Shown: positions 53,713 to 63,455, counted from the stretch's first letter. The stretch is DNA of 64,000 bases from Porphyromonas pasteri (GCF_014647755.1 NZ_BMPU01000002.1:358081-422080), one strand, 5' to 3'. Notes: generated by a model from the sequence alone, not told the origin. Made by a program: numbers and translations.

Positions 53713-55016
53713 ACTATACGAAGATCTTCGCCCTCGCTACGGGCGCTCTCCTTTGGATGAGCTCTTGCACCAGCTCCAGCGATCTTGATAAGCTCCCCGA
53801 AGCTGCCGTCCGCACTCAGGAGGCGATCAGTGAGACCGTCTCCAAGCTCGAGGGACACGATGGCTACTGGCGCCTCACTTACTACCCCGACACGAAGCGT
53901 GCCTACGGGGGCTATTCGATGTATGTCCAGTTCAAGGACGGTCGTGTCACGGCGCTCTCCGAGCTTTCGACGACCTCTACGAACTCAACCTATTCGGTGA
54001 AGAACATCGATATGCCTACGCTTGCCTTCGACACGCGTAGCAATGTTCTCCACCACTTCATCACCTCTACTGAGTACTTCCGTAATGCGCGTGGCGGTGA
54101 CTTCGAGCTCCTCCTGATGGGGCAGCGCGGTGACAGCATCCTCCTGCAGGGTCGCAAGTACCGCAATCAGATGAGCCTCGTGCCGATGACGACAGACCCT
54201 GCGACAGAGATCGCAGCGCTGCAGGCTATGGCCACGAAGTTCCAGGGGAAGAACTTTGCTCCCGTCTCCATCGGTACGGCTGGCTCGGTATCCTTCCGCC
54301 TGAATCCTACCTACCGCCAGCTGGAGTACACGCCATCGAGCGGTGATGTGACGACCACGCAGAAGATGGCCTTTGCCTACACGACTGAGGGCCTTCGCTT
54401 CTATGAGCCTATCACCATCGGTGGGGTCACGATCTCAGGCTTCCGCCTCAGTAGTGACGGCACGAGCGTCACGTCTATCGAAGGGAATGTCACCACGACG
54501 GTGGTCTCACTCCCTATCGACTTCGTGAACAAGAGCTATGTCGCTTACCTCAAGGCCGACTCGGCTGCGGATGACTTAGTCTCCTTCTTCACGCGTGTCA
54601 ATAATACCCTCTACCGCAATCGCAAGGCTCGTATGTCGGCTCGCACCTACTTCGGTGTGAATACTGCTGCCGACCAGACGGCAGGCCTTGTGGGGAATGA
54701 TACGAAGGTCGCCAGCTTCCTCACGATGCCCATCTATGAGCAGACCAACGGTAGCTACACGCGTCTCTCCTACGAGGTAGACTTTGTGCCTGTCGGGGAT
54801 GATCCCGCGCAGGTCGATATCATCGCTCGTGACGGGAATGAGTCGACGTGGTGGTACTGGTATGCCTCGGCTGCCGAATATTGGGTGAGCCGCCTCGCTA
54901 CGCGTGCGCCCTATACCGTCGAGACGCTGACGGATGCTGCAGGTGCTACCTACTACAAGCTCACCAGCGTGAAGTACGCTGACAAGGCGTGGTTCTACCT
55001 CTACGAGGTCCAGTAG
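53709..55016 (+). CDS. DUF4302 family lipoprotein
   Basis: A 435-residue lipoprotein with signal and lipobox WMSSC near residue 20. The mature N-terminus has the DUF4302 pattern: SKLEGHDGYWRLTYYPDTKR and YSMYVQFKDGRVTALSE, then beta-rich sequence with FRLNPTYRQLEYTPSSGDV. This family is usually found in SusC-SusD loci next to such zinc peptidases, as here. Its function is unknown. Last gene of the operon, with a strong terminator 27 bp after the stop. Confidence 0.9.
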   Translation: MNYTKIFALATGALLWMSSCTSSSDLDKLPEAAVRTQEAISETVSKLEGHDGYWRLTYYPDTKRAYGGYSMYVQFKDGRVTALSELSTTSTNSTYSVKNIDMPTLAFDTRSNVLHHFITSTEYFRNARGGDFELLLMGQRGDSILLQGRKYRNQMSLVPMTTDPATEIAALQAMATKFQGKNFAPVSIGTAGSVSFRLNPTYRQLEYTPSSGDVTTTQKMAFAYTTEGLRFYEPITIGGVTISGFRLSSDGTSVTSIEGNVTTTVVSLPIDFVNKSYVAYLKADSAADDLVSFFTRVNNTLYRNRKARMSARTYFGVNTAADQTAGLVGNDTKVASFLTMPIYEQTNGSYTRLSYEVDFVPVGDDPAQVDIIARDGNESTWWYWYASAAEYWVSRLATRAPYTVETLTDAAGATYYKLTSVKYADKAWFYLYEVQ

Positions 55017-55042
55017 CCCCCTCTATCCAGTAGCTATATACG

Positions 55043-55082
55043 AAGACCGCCCGAAGCACGCTGCGTGCTTCGGGCGGTCTTT
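55043..55082 (+). terminator. Terminator of the SusC-SusD operon
   Basis: aagaccgcccgaagcacg pairs perfectly with cgtgcttcgggcggtctt and runs into ttttt. It also faces ilvE on the other strand and can serve both. Confidence 0.95.
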
Positions 55083-55112
55083 TTATGTGCTTACGCGTGG
55101 AGTGCGTCGAGC

Positions 55113-56147
55113 TTAGAGGTCTTCGTAGAGGCGTACCCAACCGTGGTTGTCGGGATAGTCGCCGTACTGGATCGCTCTCAGACGCTCGTAGAGGGCGGTG
55201 CAGATAGGACCGGGGTTGCCGTCCTTGCTGATGACGTAGCTCTTGTCTTCGTCGAGGTCATCTACGCGCAGGATAGGGCTGATGACAGCAGCCGTACCGC
55301 AGGCACCTGCTTCGTCGAAGGTAGCGAGCTCCTCGACATGGACGGGGCGGCATTCGACCGTGAGGCCCATATCTTCGGCCAGCTGCATGAGGCTCTTGTT
55401 CGTGATCGAGGGCAGGATCGAAGGGCTCTTAGGGGTGATGTAGCTCTTGCCACGGATCCCGAAGAAGTTCGCAGGCCCGCACTCATCGATGTAGAGCTTC
55501 TCCTTAGCGTCGAGGTAGATGACGGCTGAGTAGCCCTTGTCGTGGGCGAGGACGCCCGAGCGAAGGCTGGCGGCGTAGTTCCCCCCGACCTTGTACTGTC
55601 CAGTCCCGAGGGGCGCAGCGCGGTCGTAGCCACGCATGATAGCCATGGGGCTGGGGCGGAAGCCCGACTTGAAGTAAGCTCCTACGGGCGTGACGAACAT
55701 GAGGAACATATATTCGCTCGCGGGGCTGACGCCGACCTGCTTACCGAGCCCGATCATCAGGGGACGGATATAGAGTGAGGCGCCGCTCTCGTAGGGAGGG
55801 ATGAAGTCCTTATTGAGATGGAGGACCATGTCGAGGGCTTCGAGGAAGCGCTCGGTGGGCAGCTCGGGCATCAGGATGCCTCGGCTGGTGTGCTGCATGC
55901 GGGCAGCGTTCTCCTCAGGGCGGAAGACGCGTACCTTACCATCCTTCCCGCGGAAGGCCTTCAGGCCTTCGAAGGACTCCTGCCCGTAGTGAAGGCAGGT
56001 CGAGGCCATGGGGATGGTGATCATGTCTGAGGAGGATACTTCCCATTCGCCCCACTGGCCATTGCGATAGTAGCAACGTACATTATAGTCTGTGGGGTGG
56101 TAGCCGAACCCGAGGTTCTTCCAGTCCAGCTGTTGTCCGCTTTCCAT
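55113..56147 (-). CDS. ilvE: Branched-chain amino acid aminotransferase
   Basis: A 344-residue PLP enzyme (class IV) making or degrading leucine, isoleucine and valine. I chose ATG 56147 (MESGQQLDWKNLGFGYHPTD), since the 17 extra upstream residues are not conserved-looking. The PLP lysine is in QYKVGGNYAASL (about residue 192), and the family motif is YIDECGPANFFGI (about 228). This is the eukaryote-like type II BCAT length. No other branched-chain pathway genes are adjacent. Confidence 0.95.
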   Translation of the reverse strand: MESGQQLDWKNLGFGYHPTDYNVRCYYRNGQWGEWEVSSSDMITIPMASTCLHYGQESFEGLKAFRGKDGKVRVFRPEENAARMQHTSRGILMPELPTERFLEALDMVLHLNKDFIPPYESGASLYIRPLMIGLGKQVGVSPASEYMFLMFVTPVGAYFKSGFRPSPMAIMRGYDRAAPLGTGQYKVGGNYAASLRSGVLAHDKGYSAVIYLDAKEKLYIDECGPANFFGIRGKSYITPKSPSILPSITNKSLMQLAEDMGLTVECRPVHVEELATFDEAGACGTAAVISPILRVDDLDEDKSYVISKDGNPGPICTALYERLRAIQYGDYPDNHGWVRLYEDL

Positions 56148-56404
56148 TGTAGTTCTTTTTAGAGGTGGTCGATTATTCGAAATCTCATTGGGTCCCACTG
56201 GAGGGAGCCATAGGCAAAGATAGAGAAAAGTGCTTATCTCCGATAGTAAGCCCTTCGCCCGCTCTTCTCCTATCTATATGGTAGAGGGGTGGGGGAGTGA
56301 GGATACCTCCCTCTTCCTCGTATAGAGTCGTGCTGCGCCCCTCGGGAGAAAAAGTCTTGACTACTACGGGATAAACCCGCCTACCTCTACTCCAATAAGC
56401 TCAA

Positions 56405-56480
56405 CCACGTACGTAGTCCTAATATCCACGTGCGTGGTCCTATTGATTCTCGTACTTGGATTTAATGTCCACGTACCTGG
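56405..56480. repeat. Family B palindrome element, copy 3 (4 units)
   Basis: Units start at 56405, 56426, 56448 and 56469, again 21/22/21: CCACGTACGTAG, CCACGTGCGTGG, TCTCGTACTTGG, CCACGTACCTGG. The first spacer tcctaatat is identical to the last spacer of copy 1. Confidence 0.88.
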
Positions 56481-56647
56481 ATCAAGGAATACCACCGCTT
56501 GACGTGCTTTCTTCGTATATGGCTTCGGTAGCTTTTCTCCTCATCTCGCGAGGAATAGCACTATATGGATGGGTACTTTAGGCATTGAAAGAAAGGCGAA
56601 TGTCAGCCTATCGGTAGTGGGAACTTTCGCCCAATCGTCGGGGAGAT

Positions 56648-56678
56648 TTGGTAGTATGAAAGATGTGTGCTATCTTTG
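56648..56678 (+). promoter_or_regulatory. Promoter of the tRNA-Ser/tRNA-Phe unit
   Basis: TTG (56648-56650), exactly 20 bp, TATCTTTG (56671-56678), a perfect match, 30 bp before the tRNA-Ser gene. Confidence 0.88.
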
Positions 56679-56708
56679 CACTGCAATTCGAGAGCTACGA
56701 AGCGACAA

Positions 56709-56795
56709 GGAAGTGTGGGTGAGTGGCTGAAACCAGCAGTTTGCTAAACTGCCGTACGGGCAACCGTACCACGAGTTCGAATCTCGTCGCTTCCG
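56709..56795 (+). tRNA. tRNA-Ser (GCT)
   Basis: An 87-nt class II tRNA. The acceptor stem GGAAGTG pairs with CGCTTCC. Anticodon GCT sits in the loop of cagtttgctaaactg. The long variable arm is gtacgggcaaccgtac, and the T-loop is GTTCGAATC. Position 73 is G; CCA is not encoded. Confidence 0.96.
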
Positions 56796-56821
56796 CTGTT
56801 AGAGTTGCTAAGACTTATGAT

Positions 56822-56894
56822 GGTGCCATAGCTCAGTTGGTAGAGCAAAGGACTGAAAATCCTTGTGTCCCCGGTTCGATTCCTGGTGGCACCA
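56822..56894 (+). tRNA. tRNA-Phe (GAA)
   Basis: A 73-nt tRNA. The acceptor stem GGTGCCA pairs with TGGCACC. D arm GCTCAGTTGGTAGAGC, anticodon GAA in aaggactgaaaatcctt, and T arm with GGTTCGATTCC. CCA is not encoded. It lies 26 nt after tRNA-Ser, likely one transcript. Confidence 0.97.
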
Positions 56895-56978
56895 CAAAGA
56901 AGAAGAGAGGTATTGCGACGCAGTAGCGTGTGATACCTCTCTTTTTGTTTTTCCCTCTATCCTCTTTCTTTCTCATCT

Positions 56979-58079
56979 ATGAGTACGTCCTCCACAACTT
57001 CTGCGCTCGCACGGGCTCAGCGCTCATCGAATATAGAGCTGCTACGTATCGTAGCGATGCTCTTTATTATGTTTCTTCATCTGAATCGTGAAAATGCAGG
57101 CTTGCCTAGCGCTACGGTTCTTGGGGAGCAGCCAATTTATGCTATGCTGTGGTCTTGGATTCGTATGATTAATCTTACGGGGGTTGATATATTCGTCCTG
57201 ATTTCAGGCTACTTTGCCATTCGGCCTCGGGTGAACTCAGTCGTCTCCCTCTTCTTTCAGGGGATCTTCTATTCTGTCGGGATGTATGCGTTCTGGGTGC
57301 TAACGAAGCAAGCGGACTTCTCTCTGGGAGAGCTGTCGATGCACCTCAAGCCTATGAAAGTCTATTGGTTCTTTGGTAGCTATGTGTGGCTGGTACTCCT
57401 AGCTCCTGTGCTGAACCGCTATGTGGAGAGCGCTACGAAGCGTGAGTTCGGGCTGTTCCTTGCTGTTTACTATTTCTTTGCCTGTGGCATGGAGTGGTGG
57501 ATGAGCGCATCATCTGAGCTGCAGAGAGGATACTCTGTCTTAGCCTTCATTGGGCTGTATCTTTTAGCTCGCTACGTGCGACTTCATGGTGGTCGCTGGT
57601 GTGAGCTGGCTCCACGATATGACCTTCTGATATTCCTGGGGTCAACCGCTCTATCCGCATTGCTTGCCCTCGTCCTTTTCTGGGGTATGGGGCGTCCCTT
57701 GGTGGGGGATGATGCTCTTGTTGACCGACTCGTTAGCTATACCTCGCCCCTGTGTATTGTTGCCTCGCTCTCGCTCCTCCTCTTCTTTAGCAAGATTAAG
57801 CTGGGGCATATCCGCTGGATTAATTGGCTCGCAGCTTCCTCCTTCTCCGTCTACCTCCTGCATGAGGAGTATTTGACACGTGATCACTATGGGGCACTTG
57901 CGAATTATATAGGTGACCACTATGCGAAGCCTGTTAGTCTCCTCCTCTTAATGGCTTTAGTGTTGGGCGTTTATTTGGCTACAACACTTATTGATCAGGT
58001 ACGAAAGCAGGTCTGGAAGTTGTTGCTTGCACCAGTGATTGGCTGGATTGAGAGTGCTCTCGTTGGCCGATTAAAGTAA
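56979..58079 (+). CDS. Membrane acyltransferase (acyltransferase 3 family)
   Basis: A 366-residue integral membrane protein with about ten segments, likely O-acetylating a surface sugar. The key histidine lies in NIELLRIVAMLFIMFLHLNR (about residue 33), followed by GVDIFVLISGYFAIRP. It is more distant from the tandem pair at 37030-39040 than those are from each other. It opens the glycan-related group to 62495 and is AT-richer than core genes. Confidence 0.88.
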   Translation: MSTSSTTSALARAQRSSNIELLRIVAMLFIMFLHLNRENAGLPSATVLGEQPIYAMLWSWIRMINLTGVDIFVLISGYFAIRPRVNSVVSLFFQGIFYSVGMYAFWVLTKQADFSLGELSMHLKPMKVYWFFGSYVWLVLLAPVLNRYVESATKREFGLFLAVYYFFACGMEWWMSASSELQRGYSVLAFIGLYLLARYVRLHGGRWCELAPRYDLLIFLGSTALSALLALVLFWGMGRPLVGDDALVDRLVSYTSPLCIVASLSLLLFFSKIKLGHIRWINWLAASSFSVYLLHEEYLTRDHYGALANYIGDHYAKPVSLLLLMALVLGVYLATTLIDQVRKQVWKLLLAPVIGWIESALVGRLK

Positions 58080-58145
58080 TGAGGCCTCTTCCCCTTGATT
58101 TATCTGTATCTTTGCTTTGTAAATAGATAATAAAAGGTATAGCTT

Positions 58146-60065
58146 ATGGCGAATCAGCTATCTACTTCTTCCTATAGAGCTGATCTCGATGGGCTGCGTG
58201 CTATCGCAGTCTTGTCGGTGTTCATCTTCCATCTTCATGCTCCTTGGATGCCCTCGGGGTTCTTGGGCGTGGATATCTTCTTTGTCCTTTCTGGCTATTT
58301 GATTAGCACGATTCTATATAGAGAAATTCGAGATAATCGCTTTTCCTACGGACAATTTTATCTGAGGCGCATTCGTCGTATCCTACCAGCTTTCTTTGCT
58401 GTCGTAATTACCTCTCTCCTTTTGGCCTATATATTCTTTGTGCCAGAGGATTTGCCTCATGTTCAGAGATCGGCTATTGCTTCGCTCTTTTTTGGGGCAA
58501 ATATTTACTACAGTCAAGGAGTGGGTTACTTTGATCCGTCTTCAGAGGAGAATCCATTACTTCATATCTGGTCTCTTTCAGTGGAGGAGCAGTTTTATTT
58601 TCTCTTCCCCATTTTACTTTCTCTTCTGATCGCTTTTTGGAGGAGGAGGTGTGCCAGTGAGGAATCCCTGCGTACTCGGCTCCTTTACTCGGTAGCAGTC
58701 ATAGGAGGGGGGTTGCTGATGAGCTCTTTCTTGCCTCTTAAAGACTTTGGCCTCAATTGGGAGCGATACTACCTCCCTTATATTCGCTTTGGAGAGCTGA
58801 TGGTCGGTAGCTTCTTGGCTATTGCTTTGTGTGACGCTCCCCATAAGCGAGATCGAGCACTACTCCCTTGGCTGGGTACACTTGCTATTGTTCTCTTGAT
58901 AGTGTGCTTCTTCTTGGATGATTTCTTTGTCGGGCGAAAGTTTCCTGGTCCCCTTGCTATACTACCATGCGGAGCTGTGGCGGTTCTCATTTGGGCTAAT
59001 CGACAGAAGTATTGGCTTTCTCGACTTCTCTCATGGGCGCCTATTGTGTGGATCGGTAAGATCTCCTACTCTCTGTATCTATGGCATTGGGTCGTCCTTG
59101 CATTCTTGAGGTACTATGTAGGATCTACATTGTCTATGCGGTTTGTCTTATTGGCAACGCCTCTAATCTTTGTTTTGTCCCTCATTAGTTATTATTGTAT
59201 AGAGCAACCCCTGCGGCATAAGTCTGTCTCAATTAAACAGGCTCTCGGATATTATTACGTTGTCCCAGGGATAGTTGTTCTCTTCTTTAGCTGTACTCAC
59301 TTGTTTGAGATCCCGTTCCCAGACCAGTATGTACGCTATTCGAGCAAGAATCAACTTCAGGTTGAGACGACGCTGGGGGCACCTGTGCCCCCTAAGGTGT
59401 TGATCGCAGGTGATTCACATGCAATGCATCTCTTCCGATTTTTTGACTTGGTCGGTAAGCGTGAGGGCTGGGGAGCTTATGCTTCTGGAGTAGCTAGTGA
59501 GCCTTTCTTGTTTGACTATGATTATGACCCTACTCTTAATATGGGTAAGGGGAAGCTTCGTAATGACTCTTTGGCTCGGGCATATATGCAGTATGACGTC
59601 GTCATCTTAGCTAGCCTCTGGGGGAGCACTGCTTATCCTCTAGATCCGAACTTTCTGCCAGCTATTGATCGGACCTTGCGGCAGCTGTTGGCTGCAGGAA
59701 AGCATGTGATAATGACCTATTCTTGCTATGGCCGAGCTCAGTCTCGTGTGCGGGAGAGCTATCTCGTCTATCGCGGTATCTTAGATCCGGACCCCGATCG
59801 CTTTACTCCCGAAGAGCTGAATGGAGATTTCTATGTAGAGACAAAGGGGAATGCGGAGCGAGTGCAGCAGTATGTGCAGGCTCACTATCCTCAGGTTGTT
59901 TGGGTGAATTTGGCTGACTTGATCCCGCCCACCCTCTTGTATGAGGGGATGCCGGTTATGGCAGATATACATCATCTGAATGACTATGGAGCAGAGATGA
60001 TGAGTCAAATCTATAAAGAACGTGGGTGGCGACTCATCCCACAGTCTTATTTGCAGGATAAATAA
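58146..60065 (+). CDS. OafA/YrhL-type O-acyltransferase with SGNH domain
   Basis: A 639-residue two-domain enzyme. Residues 1-380 are an acyltransferase 3 membrane domain: YRADLDGLRAIAVLSVFIFH, SGFLGVDIFFVLSGYLIS and RRIRRILPAFFAV. After a last membrane segment, a periplasmic SGNH hydrolase-type domain carries the nucleophile motif VLIAGDSHAMHLFRFF (about 421) and the catalytic pair in ADIHHLNDYGAE (about 613). This layout acetylates O-antigen, peptidoglycan or exopolysaccharide. It precedes two glycosyltransferases, which supports a surface-glycan role. Confidence 0.93.
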   Translation: MANQLSTSSYRADLDGLRAIAVLSVFIFHLHAPWMPSGFLGVDIFFVLSGYLISTILYREIRDNRFSYGQFYLRRIRRILPAFFAVVITSLLLAYIFFVPEDLPHVQRSAIASLFFGANIYYSQGVGYFDPSSEENPLLHIWSLSVEEQFYFLFPILLSLLIAFWRRRCASEESLRTRLLYSVAVIGGGLLMSSFLPLKDFGLNWERYYLPYIRFGELMVGSFLAIALCDAPHKRDRALLPWLGTLAIVLLIVCFFLDDFFVGRKFPGPLAILPCGAVAVLIWANRQKYWLSRLLSWAPIVWIGKISYSLYLWHWVVLAFLRYYVGSTLSMRFVLLATPLIFVLSLISYYCIEQPLRHKSVSIKQALGYYYVVPGIVVLFFSCTHLFEIPFPDQYVRYSSKNQLQVETTLGAPVPPKVLIAGDSHAMHLFRFFDLVGKREGWGAYASGVASEPFLFDYDYDPTLNMGKGKLRNDSLARAYMQYDVVILASLWGSTAYPLDPNFLPAIDRTLRQLLAAGKHVIMTYSCYGRAQSRVRESYLVYRGILDPDPDRFTPEELNGDFYVETKGNAERVQQYVQAHYPQVVWVNLADLIPPTLLYEGMPVMADIHHLNDYGAEMMSQIYKERGWRLIPQSYLQDK

Positions 60066-60082
60066 TAACGATACTTACTATT

Positions 60083-61288
60083 ATGTCGACTCCCATAAAG
60101 CTTGCTTATTGCCTGCTCGGTATATACAAGCCCGGCGGCCTGGAGCGTATAACGGCGTCCAAGATTAACTACTTTGCTTCGATAGGCTATGAGGTGTACT
60201 TGATTACTTCGAGCCAGGCAGGGCGAGATTTCTTCTATGAGATAGATCCCAGAGTGAAGCATGTCGATCTTGATATACGGCATGACTTATATGAGCACTT
60301 GCCCAGAATTAAGGCATACTGGGAGAGTGTGAAAAAGGGGCGCTTGCATCGCAAGCGCTTGGAGCGTCTCCTCATGGATATTCGCCCAGACATCACGATT
60401 GTCCCAGGTTACCATGAGAATAAGTTTACCTATAAGATTAAAGATGGTAGCTTGAAGATCATCGAGCATCACTCTGCTAAGTACTGGAATGTCTATATCT
60501 ATAGTTCGGTGCTGGATGCTATCCCTAATCCGAGTCTTAAGACAAAGCTGAGTTTCCAGCTGCGAATGCTTTGGGGACGTTTGATGACGGCTAAATATAG
60601 CTGGCATGATAGGCACTATGATGTGCTTGTGCTTCTCACGGAGGAGGATCGTCAGGGCTTTAAATGGCACCGACACACCGAGGTGATCCCTAATCCTCGC
60701 CCAATGGAATTTGATTCTACTGCTTCGTTGGATGCTCCAGTTATCCTTGGAGTCGGACGCTTGGTTCCGTCAAAGAATTTTGGTGAGATGATTTCTATCT
60801 GGGGCAAGATGGCAAAGGACTACCCAGACTGGAAGCTTCAAATCTTGGGTGGGGGCTATATGAAAGAGAGCCTTGAGGCTCAGATCAAAGATTTGGGTAT
60901 AGGGTCTCAGGTTGAGCTCCTTGGTGATACGAAAAATGTAGCACCATATTACCTAAACGCATCTATTTCTGTATCTACTTCTGCTTACGAAGGCTTCCCC
61001 CTCTTTATGCTGGAATCGATTACCGCTGGGCTTCCTCTGCTTTCTTACGCCTGCCCATGTGGCCCTCGGGATATTATCCAAGATGGAGTCAATGGCTTCG
61101 TGGTAGAGATGAAGGATAAAGATGCATTTGCTGATCGGCTTAGAGTGCTGATTGAGAATGCAGATCTCCGTAAGAAGATGGGAGTGAACGCCCGGGAGAC
61201 AGCTGACTTATATACCCCGAGTCGAGTAATGGAGCGATGGCATTCGCTGTTTACCTCACTTCTTGAGTCGAAGGAAAAGAATCGATAG
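60083..61288 (+). CDS. Glycosyltransferase family 4, copy 1
   Basis: A 401-residue GT-B glycosyltransferase using a nucleotide sugar. N-terminal acceptor domain: KLAYCLLGIYKPGGLERITA. C-terminal donor domain: VILGVGRLVPSKNFGEMISI, and EGFPLFMLESITAGLPLLSY with the two glutamates of the EX7E motif, then CPCGPRDIIQDGVNGFVV. It is paralogous to the next gene along its whole length (AYCL-G-Y, PGG/TGG-ER, IEHHS/VEHHS, CPCGPRDII). Located 17 nt after the OafA-type gene. Confidence 0.92.
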   Translation: MSTPIKLAYCLLGIYKPGGLERITASKINYFASIGYEVYLITSSQAGRDFFYEIDPRVKHVDLDIRHDLYEHLPRIKAYWESVKKGRLHRKRLERLLMDIRPDITIVPGYHENKFTYKIKDGSLKIIEHHSAKYWNVYIYSSVLDAIPNPSLKTKLSFQLRMLWGRLMTAKYSWHDRHYDVLVLLTEEDRQGFKWHRHTEVIPNPRPMEFDSTASLDAPVILGVGRLVPSKNFGEMISIWGKMAKDYPDWKLQILGGGYMKESLEAQIKDLGIGSQVELLGDTKNVAPYYLNASISVSTSAYEGFPLFMLESITAGLPLLSYACPCGPRDIIQDGVNGFVVEMKDKDAFADRLRVLIENADLRKKMGVNARETADLYTPSRVMERWHSLFTSLLESKEKNR

Positions 61289-61316
61289 GGGTGGAATTGT
61301 AAATATAGATTTAGAT

Positions 61317-62495
61317 ATGAAGATTGCTTATTGTCTATTTGGTACCTACTCTACTGGTGGTATTGAGCGTGTCACGACGGTTAAGGCTAATTGGTTGGCA
61401 GAGCACGGGTATGAGGTGTACCTCGTGACGACGGGTCATGCAGGTCGTCCACCTTACTATCCATTACACCCGAGTATCAAGCATATCGATTTGGGGCTTT
61501 GCTATGACGAGCCAGGTGTCCTCTCTCGCTTCACAGTGTATCGTCGTAATAAGCCAAAGTATCGTAAGCATAAGGAAAAGTTGGAGAAGCTCTTCTCAGA
61601 GATTCGTCCGGATATCGCTATAGCTGCAGGCTGGCATGAGGGGGCCTTCCTCTATCAGCTCAAGGATGATAGTAAGAAGATTGTGGAGCATCACTCCTAT
61701 CGACATCAAAATGTAGCGATTTACCCGCTTTTTCTAAAGCAATTGGGGCATGTGACGCCGCTTATTCGCTTCAAGTATTGGTTGCGTACTGTGTGGGGGA
61801 ATTTAATGACCTATAAGCAGGGGCGCCATGATCGGAGGTTTGATCGTCTGGTTGTTCTTACGGAAGAGGATAAGTCCTATTGCTCGCATTGCCCAACGAC
61901 GGTGGCTATTCCCAATCCCCTTACTTTTGTGGCCAATGGCGAGAGTGACTTGTCTGGGAAGGTAGTCCTGGGGATTGGTCGTTTGAGTAACGAGAAGAAC
62001 TTCACTGAGCTTGTCGATATTTGGGCGCTGATAGCAAAGGACTATCCCGACTGGAAGCTCCGTATTGTTGGTGAGGGTTATACCGATACTCGCATCCTGC
62101 AGAAGGTGAAGGAGTATGGTCTTGAGGATCAGTTTGAGCTTTGTCCCTTCACTAATAATGTCCAGGAGCATTACCTCTCCTCTTCCATCTTCACGATGAC
62201 TTCCGCTTTTGAGGGTTTTGGCTTGGTCCTCGTTGAGGCGGAGTCGATGGGCCTTCCCCTTGTTTCTTATGCTTGCCCCTGCGGGCCACGTGATATTATC
62301 ACGGAGGGTAAGGATGGCTTTCTTGTGGATCCAGGGGATCAGAAGACCTTCGCTGCACGCCTGAGGACACTTATTGAGGATGAAGACCTCCGTCGCCAGA
62401 TGGGGCAGGCTGCAAAGGCCAATGCAGAGCGCTTCTCCCTCGATAATGTCATGAAGCAGTGGGAAGCTCTCTTTGCCGAACTGACCGCTAAGTAA
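61317..62495 (+). CDS. Glycosyltransferase family 4, copy 2
   Basis: A 392-residue paralogue of the upstream enzyme. I start at ATG 61317 (MKIAYCLFGTYSTGGIERVT), which aligns with the paralogue; the 18 residues upstream overlap the previous gene and align with nothing. Donor-domain motifs: VVLGIGRLSNEKNFTELVDI, EGFGLVLVEAESMGLPLVSY and CPCGPRDIITEGKDGFLV. The pair may add two successive, similar sugars. oxyR follows 33 nt later. Confidence 0.92.
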   Translation: MKIAYCLFGTYSTGGIERVTTVKANWLAEHGYEVYLVTTGHAGRPPYYPLHPSIKHIDLGLCYDEPGVLSRFTVYRRNKPKYRKHKEKLEKLFSEIRPDIAIAAGWHEGAFLYQLKDDSKKIVEHHSYRHQNVAIYPLFLKQLGHVTPLIRFKYWLRTVWGNLMTYKQGRHDRRFDRLVVLTEEDKSYCSHCPTTVAIPNPLTFVANGESDLSGKVVLGIGRLSNEKNFTELVDIWALIAKDYPDWKLRIVGEGYTDTRILQKVKEYGLEDQFELCPFTNNVQEHYLSSSIFTMTSAFEGFGLVLVEAESMGLPLVSYACPCGPRDIITEGKDGFLVDPGDQKTFAARLRTLIEDEDLRRQMGQAAKANAERFSLDNVMKQWEALFAELTAK

Positions 62496-62528
62496 AGTCC
62501 ATTCGATAATCACCATATCTCTCCACCC

Positions 62529-63455
62529 ATGAATATACAGCAGCTCGAGTATATACAGGCCTTGGATAAGTTCCGCCACTTCGGGCGGGCCGCCGACTTT
62601 TGTCAAGTCACCCAGCCGACGCTCAGCACGATGATCCTGAAGCTCGAGGATGAACTCGGGGTCAAGATCTTTGACCGTAGCCACCAGCCCATCATCCCGA
62701 CGGCAGTCGGACGACGCATCCTCGATCAAGCCGCGGTTATCCTCCTGCAGGTCGCACAGGTTAAGGAGGTCATCCGCGAGGAGCAAGAGGCCCTCACGGG
62801 GGCGCTTCGCCTCGGTGTCTTGCCGACCATCGCACCCTATCTCCTGCCGCTCGTCCTGCCGCTGCTGCGCAAGCATCTTCCTGATCTGAAGATCACGATC
62901 ACGGAGCTCAAGACCAGCGAGTGCGTCGCCAGCCTACTCTCGGGGCAGATCGATGTTGCGCTGATCGCCTCGGCTTCGGAAGACGAACTGCTCGTCGATC
63001 GTCAGCTCTTTTTCGAGGAATTCCTTGGCTATGTGCCCCGTCGCTCCGAGCTTTTCGAAGAGACGTCGATCCGCTCGGCCGAAGTCGGCCGCTACCAGCT
63101 TTGGCTCTTGGACGAAGGGCACTGCTTCCGCGACCAGCTCGTGAAGTTCTGTCACTTGAAGAATGCCCCCAATCAGCGCTTCAGTTATAGCCGTGGGAGC
63201 CTGGAGACGTTCATGCACTTCGTCGAGCAGGGCAATGGCGTGACGTTCGTGCCTGAGCTGGCGGTGAAGACGCTGAGCGCCGAGCAGAGCGAACTCATCC
63301 GCCCCTTTGCGCTGCCTCGTCCTGCACGCTGCATCACGCTGGTGCATCACCGCGACTATGTGCGTCACGCCGTCGTCGACCGCCTGAGCGAGGTGATCTG
63401 CCAAGCCGTCCCCAAGGAGATGCTTCGTCTCCGCCCCGGCCAAGACCTCGTCTAA
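62529..63455 (+). CDS. oxyR: Hydrogen-peroxide-sensing regulator OxyR
   Basis: A 308-residue LysR-type regulator. The N-terminal winged helix-turn-helix is MNIQQLEYIQALDKFRHFGR, with AADFCQVTQPTLSTMILKLE. The sensing domain has the OxyR redox pair in EGHCFRDQLVKFCHLK: two Cys nine residues apart, as Cys199/Cys208 in E. coli. When oxidised to a disulfide it activates peroxide-defence genes, here probably ahpCF at 44444-46700. GC content returns to core level, unlike the preceding glycosyltransferases, and a strong terminator follows. Confidence 0.95.
   Translation: MNIQQLEYIQALDKFRHFGRAADFCQVTQPTLSTMILKLEDELGVKIFDRSHQPIIPTAVGRRILDQAAVILLQVAQVKEVIREEQEALTGALRLGVLPTIAPYLLPLVLPLLRKHLPDLKITITELKTSECVASLLSGQIDVALIASASEDELLVDRQLFFEEFLGYVPRRSELFEETSIRSAEVGRYQLWLLDEGHCFRDQLVKFCHLKNAPNQRFSYSRGSLETFMHFVEQGNGVTFVPELAVKTLSAEQSELIRPFALPRPARCITLVHHRDYVRHAVVDRLSEVICQAVPKEMLRLRPGQDLV

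Larger units (their letters stand above)
56148..56708. other. Intergenic region between ilvE and tRNA-Ser
   Basis: Contains family B copy 3 (56405-56480) and the tRNA promoter (56648-56678). After the family B copy, gtgctttcttcg and gcttttctcctc resemble the DNA after copy 2. No gene seen. Confidence 0.7.
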
